A stretch of 64,000 bases of DNA from JAMQPK01 sp963761975 (GTDB lineage: Bacteria > Acidobacteriota > Vicinamibacteria > Vicinamibacterales > JAMQPK01): contig CAVXIR010000004.1 of assembly GCA_963761975.1 (NCBI GenBank), positions 1,488,001 through 1,552,000 of the forward strand, written 5' to 3'. The notes under the pieces were generated by a model, which searched no databases, was not told the origin of the DNA, and saw only the letters and a program-made list of their open reading frames with translations. Of the stretch, positions 34,656 through 44,590 are shown in pieces. Made by a program: the position numbers and the translations under genes. Within the stretch, counting starts at the first letter, position 1; every line of letters begins with the position of its first letter.

Positions 34656-36741
34656 GTGACCCATCTTCGACAAGTGATGCTGGACGAACTCCAGCGGCGC
34701 AACTACGCCACGACCACCGTCCAGTACCTACATCCAGGCCGTCGAGCGGTTCGCCAAGCACTTCCACCGTCCGCCAGACCAGCTCAATCAGACCCACCTG
34801 CGCGAGTACCAGGCCTACCTGCTACGAGACCGGAAACTCAAGCCGCGGACCGTCAAGCTACACGTCTCGGCGCTCCGGTTCTTCTTCGTGAAGACGCTGA
34901 AGCGGCGGTACTTGCTCAACGACATCCCCTATCCGAAGGTGCCCCGCCGCCTGCCGATCATCCTGACCGTCGAGGAAGTCACGCGCTTGATCGATGCCGC
35001 GCGCACGCTGACGGACCGCACGATGCTGATGGTGCTGTATTCCACGGGGATGCGGAACGCGGAGATGCGGAGCCTGCAGGTGAAGGACATCGACAGCCGG
35101 TCGATGCTCATTCACATCCAGCGCGGCAAAGGGGGGCGCGATCGCTATGTTCCGCTCAGTGCAACCCTGCTGGACACGCTGCGCGCGTACTGGCGGTGGA
35201 TGAAGCCGAAGACGTGGCTGTTCCCTGGCACGATCGCTGGCTGGCGCGCCGACAAGCCGATCACGCCAAAGGTCGTGTGGGATGCCTGTCAGTCGGCGGC
35301 GAGACGCGCCCAGATTGAGAAGCGGGTCTCCGCGCACCTCTTGCGGCATTCGTACGCGACCCACCTCCTGGAGGCCGGTGCGGACTTGCGCACGATCCAG
35401 CTGCTGCTCGGTCACGTCAAGCTCGAACACACCGTGATCTATCTGCATCTGTCCCGACGGCACTTGCACGCGGTCACGAACCCGCTGGACACGATGCCGG
35501 TCTCGGCGCCGGACAACGGCGCGGCGCTCGCGTCGACTGCAGAAGCGGTGACGCGGCCACCCTTCGAGGTGGCCGACATCATTCGCCAATACGGGACACG
35601 CTTCATCGAGGCTCATCGCGCCTGGCTCACCGCGCAGCACCGGCGTGTGCTTCGCGCCATCGCGCAGTGCCGGACCGCGGCCCTGGGCGCGCATCTCGAT
35701 CGGTGTGCCACCTGCGGCCATCGCGCCATCTCGTTCAACTCGTGTCGCAATCGGCACTGCCCGAAGTGCTTGACGCACGCGCGTGATCAGTGGCTCGCCG
35801 AGCGTGAACGCGAGCTGCTACCGGTCGGGTACGCCCATGTCGTCTTCACCCTTCCGCACGCCCTCGCGGGACTCGCGCTGCACAACAAACGGGTGGTGTA
35901 CGACCTCCTCTTCCAGGCGAGTGCCGCGACGCTCCTGGAGGTCGCACGCACGCCGAAGCATCTCGGCGCCGCGCTCGGCTTTCTCAGCGTCCTCCACACC
36001 TGGGGGCAGACGCTCTTGCACCACCCGCACGTGCACTGCGTCGTGCCCGCGGGCGGCCTCTCGCCCGACGGCACGCGGTGGGTGCACACGCGCCCGTCCT
36101 TCTTCCTCCCGGTCAAGGTTCTGAGCCGGGTCTTTCGAGGCAAGGTCGTCACCGGTCTCCGGGACGCCTTTCACTCCGGCACCCTCAGGTTGCCGAGCGA
36201 CCTCCAGCCACTCACCGACGAGCGCGCCTTTGCCGCGTGGCTTCGCACCCTCTTCCGCCACGACTGGGTCGTCTACGCCAAGCCCCCATTCGGCGGCCCG
36301 AGTCACGTGTTGCACTATCTCGCGCGGTACACCCACCGGGTCGCGATCTCCAACCATCGGCTCATCGCCGTGACCGAGGACCAGGTGACGTTTGGGTGGA
36401 AGGACTACCGGCACGGGAGTCGGGTCCGACTGATGACGCTCAGTGCTGATGAATTCCTCCGCCGCTTCTGCCTCCACGTGCTCCCGAAGGGCTTCGTCCG
36501 GATTCGCTTCTACGGTTTCTTGGCGCCTCGCTGCCGCACCGAGGCACTGCCACGTTGCCGGCAGGCGCTCGGTGCGAATCCCGCGCCGGCGCCGATGACC
36601 TCCGTCGACGACACGTCCACCCGTGTCGCCTTGCCGCCATGTCCGACCTGCGGTGGGGTGATGGTCGCCGTCGCACGACTCACCGTACGCCAACTCGCCG
36701 TGCAGATCTGGAGCGAGGGACTCGCGCTTGACTCTTCATGA
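34656..36741 (+). CDS. Tyrosine recombinase-HUH transposase fusion (one-base frameshift near the start)
   Basis: GTG 34656 follows AAGGAGG. One extra T near 34723 shifts the frame; the remainder is one open frame to 36741, about 695 residues. The first ~290 residues are a phage-integrase-type recombinase (SAM-like N-terminal domain; catalytic Arg in YSTGMRNAEM, HLLRHSYATHLLEAGADLRT, LLGHVKLEHTVIYLHLSRR with the nucleophile Tyr). Without a stop the frame passes into an IS91-type transposase: zinc-ribbon CATCGHRAISFNSCRNRHCP followed by KC, the HUH motif HHPHVHCVVPAGG, and catalytic Tyr in YLARYTHRVAISNHR. In copy 2 the two proteins are separate genes overlapping by ATGA, so the fusion may stem from one indel. 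Confidence 0.8.
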
Positions 36742-36966
36742 GCGCGACACACCGTCGACATCCTCGAACCGCCGCGCCCAGGTCCGATCAGGAGACGTGT
36801 GCCTGCGGTCCCTCGGAGCCGACACCGCCGCCTCGATCATCGCGCCTCACACAGTCCGGTGTGGCATCTGGACACTCGCCAACAACCACAGGGCACTCGG
36901 AACCGCCACACATCGGCGCGCCCGCACCCGCCTCCTTACGATTCAACGCCCATACTGATCGACCGC

Positions 36967-37000
36967 GTCCGCCGCACACGCCAGCGGCTTCGTTCAAACG
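36967..37000 (-). repeat. Right end of IS91-like copy 1
   Basis: Reverse complement of the left end with 4 extra bases (GTGT) between the GCCGCTGGC and GCGGCGGAC blocks. Confidence 0.75.
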
Positions 37001-37001
37001 G

Positions 37002-37078
37002 CTCTATCGAGAGTGACCCGGCGGTCCACCCTCCGCTGTCGGCGGACACGCCTGCGCGCCGAGTCACTCTCGATAGAG
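37002..37078. repeat. Perfect 16-bp inverted repeat beside the element
   Basis: CTCTATCGAGAGTGAC (37002-37017) and GTCACTCTCGATAGAG (37063-37078) pair perfectly around a 45-base GC-rich loop. It starts 2 bases past the IS91-like right end and lies downstream of the minus-strand gene 37098-38168. No T-tract follows in either direction. Confidence 0.8.
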
Positions 37079-37097
37079 TCCTAACGTTTTGCGCGAG

Positions 37098-38168
37098 TTA
37101 TCTCGATCGAGCTGGCTGTGCCCTTGTATCAACGTCGGCTCCACCGCCAACATAAAAGCACGCATCAGCCATTTGGCCGAGAGTCAGCGTGCTGCCTTGG
37201 AATACGCTCTTGCAGCCGCCGGGGCCGCGGCAGTTCCAAAAGCCGCCAATGAACTCCTCAGTTGTGAAATCCCGGAAGGGCAAGCGTTCGAGGGGCACCA
37301 GTACCGGACGCACCTGCGTCTTTAACGCGCGATCGAACTTCTGATAGTCGGGATAAACGCGCAGCGTGGCCCCAGGCGGAATATCGAGTCGGCCGCCCAC
37401 TGGAATCACGACGAACGTTCGACCGGGATAATCGATTTCCAGCATCCTGGCGATTCCGATGTCTTCGCCCATGATCGAAATGTAATCCCTTGGCATCGTC
37501 CGATAGAAGTGCGCGGCACCATAAATCACCAAGGCCTTCCCGTGCTTCTGAAGCACTTGCTCCCTCAGAACGGAGACCGCGGCGGTCTCACGGCTCCGGT
37601 TGTCTCCCGGTCCAGGGTCACCCCCAAAGACGCGAATTCGGGCATCGGCAGGCAGCCTCGAATTGACGTCACGGACGGCTGCAAAGAATTCCGCGTACTC
37701 CGGTGAGTCCCAGACTCCGTTGGCCGCCTGGGTTGTGGTCTTCCAGACCTGCTCCAGCTGGGCTCTGGATACGTTCTCGCCTCGAATGTAACGGTCAAGG
37801 GTCGGCTGCTCCGTGGTGCTGCCGAACTCCACCACGATGGAGCGAACTTTCTTCGCGAAATCGGGATGACGAATCACGGCGATTCGCAGATCGGAGTCCA
37901 GTCTGCGCCCGTGCGCCTCGCCTAGCGCGACAATGTCGGCTTGATCGAACGCGGAATTCAGGGTCTGGGCAATCCCGTCAATTCCCGCGGATTCGGCGGG
38001 TAGGCGCACCTTTGGCAGCGCCGCAGGCTTGGTCGCAGTCTTGGGCGACTGAGCATGAACAAGAAATTCATTGGTCACGCCGACTGTAACCAGAGCGGCC
38101 CCTGCGACGGTCATCACCCCGATCATTCGCAGGATCACGTTCTTTGCGGCAACTGATCTGAACGACAT
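37098..38168 (-). CDS. Secreted EreA/ChaN-like (erythromycin-esterase superfamily-like) protein
   Basis: A 356-residue protein with a signal sequence (RMIGVMTVAGAALVTVGVTN). The core begins with ADIVALGEAHGRRLDSDLRI, resembling the GE-H loop of ChaN/EreA-like proteins, with RSIVVEFGSTTEQPTLDRYI and, further on, GKALVIYGAAHFYRTM supplying a second conserved His. Such proteins bind metals or haem, or act as esterases. The family call is tentative because the sequence is divergent, especially in the last 100 residues, which are Cys-containing. The start has a good GAGGAG ribosome binding site. It stands alone beside the IS91-like element. Confidence 0.5.
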   Translation of the reverse strand: MSFRSVAAKNVILRMIGVMTVAGAALVTVGVTNEFLVHAQSPKTATKPAALPKVRLPAESAGIDGIAQTLNSAFDQADIVALGEAHGRRLDSDLRIAVIRHPDFAKKVRSIVVEFGSTTEQPTLDRYIRGENVSRAQLEQVWKTTTQAANGVWDSPEYAEFFAAVRDVNSRLPADARIRVFGGDPGPGDNRSRETAAVSVLREQVLQKHGKALVIYGAAHFYRTMPRDYISIMGEDIGIARMLEIDYPGRTFVVIPVGGRLDIPPGATLRVYPDYQKFDRALKTQVRPVLVPLERLPFRDFTTEEFIGGFWNCRGPGGCKSVFQGSTLTLGQMADACFYVGGGADVDTRAQPARSR

Positions 38169-38750
38169 GGAAGTGCTCCTCGTTCGACGGTCGCCAGGTT
38201 AGTTTGGATCGGAACTGCTCGATGGTTATGGGTGAATCCACGTACTAAGCGGAGAACGCTCAAGAAGCAGCGCCAACGATAGGATAGCTCGCGGGAAATC
38301 GCCCAGCGTGTACCGATCGCGGGCCGCAAGGTCGCAGATCACTGCCGCGCCACACGTTGTCCGACCGTACGGAACCGGCACCTGCAGGGGCTATCACTGA
38401 GTCGCAGGCGTATAACGGCTCGACAAGAACCCGCCGTGGACCGCTTTTTTGGCAGCGTGCTCTTTTGCCAAGTCCTAAAGCTGCGCCAGTGCTCGCAACG
38501 CCTCCGCCGCTTGACGTGAATGCGCGAACGATTTCGAGCACTATCCGTGTGTGTCGGCGTCTGCCGACTCCGGTGAGGCAGATATCGCGGAGCACTGCGG
38601 TGTTGATTGTTAAGGCTTGCAAATGAGCCGCGCGACCCGACTAACGAACGAGGACGCGCGGCCTGGGAGCTGTGGAAGCGCATAGTGATACGCTGAAACC
38701 TATGCTGCGCATGGCGCAGTTGGTCGAGCAATCTGTGATCAGGAGAACAC
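38169..38750. other. Intergenic, no supported gene
   Basis: About 580 bases between the divergent ChaN-like and H1-like genes. Overlapping open frames on both strands (38260-38626) have no family resemblance and no ribosome binding sites. Only the upstream regions of the two flanking genes are expected here. Confidence 0.5.
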
Positions 38751-39050
38751 ATGGCGAAGATCAAGAAGACAGCCGAGCAGGCCTTAAGGCGCGCCAAGGT
38801 GGCTGGTGCGCAGGCGAGGCGTCGAGGCGGACAACTGGCAACCCAGGTGGCTAAGAAGACTGCTAAACAGGCCGGGAAGACCGTCGCGCGAGTGCGAAGG
38901 GACGCAGCGGCAGCGGTTACGAAGGTCGCGGACAAGGTCACCGGACGCACCCGGAAGCGGAAGAGGGCCAAGCTCGTGGGGGCTGTTGTCGGCGCCGCCG
39001 CTGTGGCAGCAGCCGCCGGCGTGGCCGCGGCCAGTCGTCGCAATCGGTAG
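38751..39050 (+). CDS. Small Lys/Arg-rich histone H1-like protein with hydrophobic tail
   Basis: A 99-residue protein, extremely basic in residues 1-72 (KIKKTAEQALRRAK, RRRGGQLATQ, VAKKTAKQAGKTVARVRR, GRTRKRKRAKL), with the Lys-Ala-Lys spacing of bacterial H1-like DNA-binding proteins. Residues 73-93 are a Val/Ala/Gly hydrophobic stretch (LVGAVVGAAAVAAAAGVAAA) that could insert into a membrane, followed by SRRNR. AGGAG lies 8 bases before ATG 38751. A DNA- or polyphosphate-binding protein tethered to the membrane is one reading; a low-complexity cytoplasmic protein is another. Confidence 0.6.
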   Translation: MAKIKKTAEQALRRAKVAGAQARRRGGQLATQVAKKTAKQAGKTVARVRRDAAAAVTKVADKVTGRTRKRKRAKLVGAVVGAAAVAAAAGVAAASRRNR

Positions 39051-39335
39051 AGCGCACTCTCGCTGCCGCGGAGCGGCCCCTTGCCGGGAGCACAAGACTC
39101 GCGGACCAGAAATCGACACCTAAGGTTGCCTCGTGGTGCCCTCGGTATCAGATCTCGACCAAGATGCATCGCCAGTCGGCTGCGTCGACGGCGGAGCGCG
39201 GTTCCACATCCGTGAGACCGCAGTCTGCACCCAAGCTCGTCACGCAGAAGCACGTCGTCCAGAGTTGGCTCGAAGGGCTGAAAACGATTGCCCCGACGAC
39301 AAATCGGTAGGCGTCCTCGCGATTGCTCCTGAAAC
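39051..39335. other. Intergenic, no supported gene
   Basis: No gene or signal recognised. A 72-codon open frame at 39133 lacks a ribosome binding site and any family character. Confidence 0.5.
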
Positions 39336-39465
39336 GTCGCCCAGTGTGTAGTAATTCGCCGGGGCAGACTGGGATCGCACCAGTCGAGTAGAGCGACGAC
39401 CGGCAGTTGGTTTGTGTCGGTCCAGGCTTGTCACAGTCTCTTAGAATGCCTGCCGCTGCACCTGC
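39336..39465. repeat. 130-bp dispersed repeat, copy A (metalloprotease 3' end plus downstream)
   Basis: Matches 48980-49111 at roughly 92 percent by eye. On the minus strand it includes the codons EQVQRQAF-stop, the C-terminus of the metalloprotease gene at 49087, and the sequence that follows that gene. The rest of the gene is absent here, so this is a stranded 3' fragment. Confidence 0.75.
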
Positions 39466-39525
39466 TCGTCCTCATTGCCAGTGTTCTTCGAACACCCGGT
39501 ATGGTCGTTCGTAGCCAGATCGGCG
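39440..39525. repeat. 86-bp direct repeat, left of PadR-ADOP unit 2
   Basis: Runs from CTTAGAATGCC to AGATCGGCG and matches 42581-42666 with 7 differences in 86. It contains a GTGTTCTTCGAACAC palindrome. The left third overlaps the 130-bp dispersed repeat. Confidence 0.85.
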
Positions 39526-39555
39526 CGGCATCTCGATAAACGGCCCCCGGTCCTC

Positions 39556-39604
39556 TTGACCTCCGACAGGTCACTCCTCTACACTCCTCTCGGATCCCGA
39601 GAGG
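39556..39604 (+). promoter_or_regulatory. Promoter and palindrome for PadR-ADOP unit 2
   Basis: TTGACC (39556-39561) and TACACT (39580-39585) with an 18-base spacer form a plausible promoter. A perfect inverted repeat CCTCTCGG-ATC-CCGAGAGG (39586-39604) directly follows the -10 box and ends 6 bases before the PadR start codon, a position suited to an operator. It differs in sequence from the operator of unit 1. Confidence 0.5.
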
Positions 39605-39610
39605 GGACGC

Positions 39611-39940
39611 ATGAACAAGACACAGTTGCTGCAGGGCACGCTCGATCTCCTGATCCTGCGCATTCTCGAGCTCGGACCCAACCACGGCTGGGGCATCTCG
39701 GGTCGGCTTCAGCAAATCTCGCAGGACAGGCTGAAGACCAGCCAGGGATCACTGTATCCCGCGCTGCATCGGCTCGAGCTGCGCGGCGAGGTGAAGTCCG
39801 AGATGACCGCTTCCGAGAACAACCGGCGGGCGCGTGTTTACACAATTACCCGGTCCGGTCGGAAACGTCTGAACCAAGAGACCGAGACATGGGAGGCTTT
39901 CGCGCTGTCGATGCGGCGCGTCCTGGAGGAAGGTCAATGA
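39611..39940 (+). CDS. PadR-family regulator, ADOP unit 2
   Basis: A 109-residue PadR protein with LLQGTLDLLILRILELGPNH, GISGRLQQISQDRLKTSQGS, LYPALHRLELRGEVKSEM, NNRRARVYTITRSGRKRLNQ. ATG 39611 follows GAGGGGAC. Its stop overlaps the ATG (39937) of the ADOP permease, so the two are translationally coupled. It probably represses the pair through the palindrome just upstream. Confidence 0.9.
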   Translation: MNKTQLLQGTLDLLILRILELGPNHGWGISGRLQQISQDRLKTSQGSLYPALHRLELRGEVKSEMTASENNRRARVYTITRSGRKRLNQETETWEAFALSMRRVLEEGQ

Positions 39941-42577
39941 TCGCTCGGCTGTTCGCCACACTGCGCGGACTTCTCGGCCGACACCGGGTTGAAGGCGAGA
40001 TCGTCGAGGAACTCCGCGACCACCTCGAACGCGAGATTGAGGCGCACCGATCGCGAGGACTCTCGGCAGAAGAGGCACGCCGTCTGGCCCTCCGCGATCT
40101 GGGAGGGCATGACCCAGACGCTGGAATCGACCCGGGCCGTCCGCGCGACATGGCTCGACACCGTATGGCGCGACGTCGGGTACGCCGCGCGCGTGTTGCG
40201 GCGTTCGCCCCGCTTCACAACCACGGCGCTGACCCTGCTGGTGCTCGGCATCGGCTCGACCACCGCGATCGTCTCGATCGCCCACGCGGTGCTCGTGCGT
40301 CCGTTGCCCTATGCAGACGCGGACCGCCTGGTCTTTCTGGCCGAACACGAGGGCTCCGGCATCGCCTGGCCGAATTTCGACGACTGGCGCCGGCGAGCGA
40401 CGTCGTTCGAGGGCATTGCCAGTTCGCTGGCCGACTCGGTGATCCGCAGGGGCGGTCAGTTTCCGCAGCAGCTCGACTCGCGGAGCGTGACCGCGAACTT
40501 CTTTGGCATCCTCGCCACGACGTCGTTTCAGGGCCGTCTATTCGACCAATCGGATGTTCGGCCCGACGCCGCGTCAACCGCCGTGCTGAGCCATGCCTTC
40601 GCGATGCGAGAGTTCGGGGGTGCGCGGGCCGCGATAGGTCAGACGCTCTCCCTGAATAGCGGGGCATACACCGTGATCGGCGTCCTGCCTCCAGGGTTTC
40701 GTTACATGACGGTGGCCCACGTGTATCTGCTGCTCGAGCCACAGGTGGCCGCGAACTACCGCGGGATGCAAAGCCGCAGGAACCACACGACGCTCTATGC
40801 CGTCGCCCGCCTCAAACTCGGAGTCAGCGTGACTTCGGCGCGTGCGGAAATGCAGAACATTGCGGCCGCGCTTGCAATGGAATATCCGGAGACCAACAAC
40901 AAGAACAGCTCAGCAAGGAGCGTCTACGTTGTCCCGCTGGCCGACCGTGTCGTCGGGGACATGGCACCCACGCTGACCGTTGTCACGGGTGCCGTCATCC
41001 TCCTTCTGCTCATCGCTTCCGTCAATCTCGCCGGTCTGCTGTTGAACAAGACGGCCTCACGCGCCGATGAGTTCAGTATCCGCGCGGCGATCGGCGGCAG
41101 CCGGTGGGACCTGATTCGCCAGCTGGTCGTCGAACAGGCGCTCCTCGTCCTCATCGGTGGGCCGCTCGGTGCGATGGCCGGCGCGGGGATTCTCGCTGCA
41201 CTTGTCAGCGTGGCGCCGCGCGACATGCCCCGTCTCGACGAGATCCGTCTGGATCTCGTCGTGCTCTCGTGGACGACGCTGTTCAGCTGCGGCTGCGCGT
41301 TCCTGTTTGGCATCCTTCCGGCCATCAAAGCGTCCGGCATCCGTGGTCAGGAACTGGTCGTGCGATCGGGGCGAGGCTCGACCCGCTCAGCACCCGCACT
41401 GCGCCAGGCCTTGATGCTGGCGGAGATCGCTGTCGCCATGGTGCTGCTCTCCGGAGCGGGCCTGATGGTGCACACCATGGTTCGGCTCGCGCGTGTCGAT
41501 CCTGGCTTCGATCCGCACAATCTGCAGACGTTCATGTTTTCGCTGACGGGCCCGCAATGGCCCGACGCCAGGAAGCAGGTGTTCTACGACGCCGTGGTCG
41601 AACGTCTTCGTGCGCTGCCGGGTGTGGAGAACGCCGCGATCACCACTTCGCTCCCGATGCTCGGCTCGAACTGGTGGAACGTGTTCACAATCCCCGGGAA
41701 GACCGCGGACCATTGGATATCGGTCGGCGAGTTTCCGAACGCGGCCATGGTGCCCGTGACCGCCGGCTACTTCGAGACGCTCAGGATCCCCCTCGTCAAA
41801 GGACGGTATTTCGATCGAACGGACGCGCCCGACTCGCTGCCGGTTGCCATCGTCAGCAGCAAGGTCGCCCGGAAGTACTGGCCGGACGAGGACGCGATCG
41901 GGAAACAAATCATCCAGGGGTTCCCCACCGAGACGTCCGGACCATGGCGCACCATCGTCGGCGTTGTCGGCGACATCAAGCAGCACGGCGTGGATCAGGA
42001 GATGCCGCCGCAGATTTTCATGCCGATCGTCCAGCTGCCGCGAGGCACGGCGTTCGCGATTGTCCGCACGCGAGGGGCGGTGCCCCTTTCGTCGCTCGAG
42101 GCGGCCATCCACGATGTTGACCGCAACGTCCCCGTCTTCAACGACCGGACGATCGATGAGGTGATGCGGGAGTCGTCCGGTCGGCGCCGCGTCGCGATGA
42201 TCGTCCTGTCAGCCTTCGGCGTCGTGGCCGTTCTTCTGGCAGCGATCGGAGTGTACGGCGTGATCGCGCAAGTCGTGGCCGAGCGTCGGCAGGAAATCGG
42301 TGTGCGAATGGCACTCGGCGCAACGGGTGGTCAGATTCTCCGACTGTTCCTGCGACACGGGCTTCTTGTCGTCGCCGTTGGGATCGCAGGCGGAGTCCTC
42401 ATGGCGCTTGCCGCGGCGCGAAGCCTCTCGAGTCTCGTCTTCGGCGTCACTGTTACGGATCCAGCGACGCTCAGCGCAGTTGCCGCGCTCCTGACAGTCG
42501 TCACGTTACTCGCGTGCTACCTGCCGGCCCGGTCCGCCACCCGCGTCGATCCGTTGGAAGCCCTGCGAGCCGAGTGA
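39937..42577 (+). CDS. ADOP-type permease, unit 2 (one-base frameshift near residue 57)
   Basis: Starts at ATG 39937 with the ADOP N-terminal region (LFATLRGLLGRHRVEGEIVE, ELRDHLEREIEAHRSRGLSA, EEARRLALRDLGG). One extra C near 40108 breaks the frame: GGG-CATGACC should read GGG-ATGACC, after which the frame continues MTQTLESTRAVRATWLDTVW to 42577. The rest is a complete MacB/FtsX-like permease (TTTALTLLVLGIGSTTAIVS, two periplasmic cores, eight helices, ending LPARSATRVDPLEALRAE). Total about 880 residues. No ATPase is adjacent. It is flanked by 86-bp direct repeats. The frameshift may be a sequencing error. Confidence 0.85.
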
Positions 42578-42580
42578 CCG

Positions 42581-42666
42581 CTTAGAATGCCTGCCGCTGC
42601 ACCTGCTCTCCCTCATCGCCCGTGTTCGTCGAACACGCGGTATGGTCGTTCGTAACCAGATCGGCG
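42581..42666. repeat. 86-bp direct repeat, right of PadR-ADOP unit 2
   Basis: Direct copy of 39440-39525, beginning 4 bases after the permease stop. It contains the perfect palindrome GTGTTCG-T-CGAACAC, which could also terminate transcription. It abuts the solitary IS91-like end at 42670. Confidence 0.85.
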
Positions 42667-42669
42667 TTA

Positions 42670-42705
42670 GAACGAAGCCGCTGGCGCGGCGGACGCTACG
42701 CGTGA
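42670..42705 (+). repeat. Solitary IS91-like end
   Basis: 36 bases beginning GAACGAAGCCGCTGGCGCGG are identical to 34564-34599, the left end of IS91-like copy 1. No transposase is attached. The adjoining minus-strand membrane-protein frame runs into it. Confidence 0.8.
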
Positions 42706-42725
42706 TTCGCGCCGGAAGTTTCGAT

Positions 42726-44295
42726 CTACAGAGGGCAGAAGTAGAGTCCGGCCATCACCCGTTCTCCACCTTTGCATCGTGACCGCGTGATCCGCACGGC
42801 TTCGAAGCGGTTCGCCTGGACTTGTTCCTGATACAACCGAATCCTGACCCGATTCGAGGAAGCCACGATGATCCGTTCCTCCGACAGAAAGGCTATCGGG
42901 TACGCGTTCGCATAGTAGGAGATCGCGTATCGGATGCCACGTGCGTCCAGTTCGTTGATGATGCGGACCTTCCCTCCGTCCGGTGCATCCTCGAGGTACT
43001 CCGCCGACAATCGCGCATGCGCGAGTGCGCCGGTCGCCGCCCAACATACGATGAGCAGGACCCACAAGCCGCTGAGCCATCTCACACTCTCGATCCGCAG
43101 ATACCAGGCTCCCAGACCGACCGCCCCGAGAAGGGACAGCATGTCGTAACGCACCGTTGCCGCCGAAATGACGCCGCAGCGTCCAACGACATATCCAGTA
43201 ATCGAAAGCGTAGCCACGAGTATCAAATAGGCGCAGAAGTCGGTACTCGCGTCGCCAACGTCGCTCTCGAAGGAGATGGGTGCCAATGCGAACCACAGCG
43301 AGCAGCATGGCGATGCCGAGCACCACGCCGGCACCACGGAAGCCCTGGTTCACATCGCTCTCGATGTTGAATCCACGAAGCGGCCGGAGCTCGGTTCCGA
43401 ACAGTAGCGGCCAATGAATCCGAGCGATGTCCAGATAGCCTCGGGGTACGGCACGCCAGTCGAGGCAGAGGCGGTTCGCAATCTCGACGCGCTTGGCGCC
43501 AGGTGCAAGGTCCGCCCAGGCCGATCCTGGTCCCTCAGCCGAACCGTACCTGCCCGCGAGCTGCCCACCGATCCACACGAGGCCCGCCACGCACACAACT
43601 GTTAGTAAACGCCGCAGGTTGTGCCGATTCAGCCATGAGCGCTCAGCATCCCCCAGGATCAGCAGGGCGACGAAGGCGTAGATTGTGAACTCACGGTTAA
43701 GAACTCCGATGCCAAGAATGAGACCGCACCACACCGGGCGTTGGCGCGTCAGCCAGAGCAGCAGCACATAGAGAAGGGGCTGGAGCGTTCCCCCACTCGG
43801 TTCGAGCAGCTTGGCTGCCGTGCTTGGCGGTGGGAGAACAAAGAAGATCGCCGAAAGGCCGGACGTGATCGGCGGCACTCGTGTTTCATCGGTGAGCAGC
43901 CGGATGAGAAGGACCGCCACCGCGAAATTGATGGCAAGCAATGGTAGTTTGAGCGCGGTGACAGAGGGGCCCGCAACGAGAAAGACCGGAGCCGCGAGCC
44001 ACGATTCCACAGCCAGCTGGTAGTTCTGACCGTACATGAACACGGGAAGCGCCCGTAACTCGGCCAGGTGCTTCGCCATCAGGCCGATGACAGCCTGGTT
44101 GGCGTCGAAGTGAGATTGTTCCCAGAAGATGAAAACGGCTGAGCGCGCCAGTGTGATGAGTAGGATGGCGAAAGAGACTACCCACCGCGCGTTTTTCTGG
44201 AACGTCAGCGTATCAATCACGGCGCGGTGCCACGATGTGCGTACTTCCGTGAGCTCGCGCTGCGCAGACTGTGTCGTATGCATGTCTTCAGACAT
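42726..44295 (-). CDS. GT-C-like polytopic membrane protein (one-base frameshift)
   Basis: Starts at ATG 44295. About 330 residues with eight or nine membrane segments are read first, including WVVSFAILLITLARSAVFIF and LPLLAINFAVAVLLIRLL. The motif FWEQSHFDANQAVIGLMAKH after the first helix resembles the acidic first loop of GT-C glycosyltransferases (ArnT/PMT-like). The frame breaks near 43285 and continues in the next frame with TDFCAYLILVATLSITGYVV to the stop at 42726, giving about 522 residues and a soluble C-terminal domain (IINELDARGIRYAISYYANA, IIVASSNRVRIRLYQEQ). It may glycosylate using a lipid-linked sugar; acceptor unknown. Confidence 0.6.
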
Positions 44296-44590
44296 GCGAT
44301 AGCCTCCTCAGATAGAAATCTGGCGTCCGTCATCACGCGCCGGGTTTGGGGAGCCTTAATGCGCGATCGAACGAGTATAGGCCGAACAGCCGATGTCGTT
44401 GCACTGATCTGCGTTTCGAACTTGAGGTGCAGTTGCATTTAACGCTCGGCCTCGTATTCACCACTCTGGTGGAATTTGACCTGGCGCTTTCCCCAAACCG
44501 GACTTGACGAGTCGGATGCGAAGGGGCGATTGCCGCTCACTATGCGGTTGCCAATTCATTATATAGATGTCTATAGTAGATACCTACATC

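Larger units (their letters stand above)
34559..37000 (+). mobile_element. IS91-like element, copy 1, with tyrosine recombinase
   Basis: About 2.4 kb bounded by inverted ends: CGTTTGAACGAAGCCGCTGG on the left (34559) and its reverse complement on the right (ending 37000), each followed inward by a GCGGCGGAC block. The single coding unit encodes a tyrosine recombinase joined to an HUH (Y1/Y2, IS91-type) transposase with its zinc-ribbon. IS91-type transposition is rolling-circle and usually needs no inverted ends, so the symmetrical ends here are unusual. A decayed relative lies at 46806-48980 and a solitary end at 42670-42705. Confidence 0.75.

Noticed and set aside
37002..37078. Intrinsic terminator for the 37098-38168 gene
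   Set aside because: The stem is perfect but the loop is 45 bases and there is no T-tract, so it is listed only as an inverted repeat.
42670..42705. Integron attC sites
   Set aside because: The GAACGAAGCCGCTGGCG repeats have a vaguely attC-like composition and one follows GTTAG, but paired R and L boxes with the right spacing are not seen, and the same sequence forms the ends of an IS91-like element.
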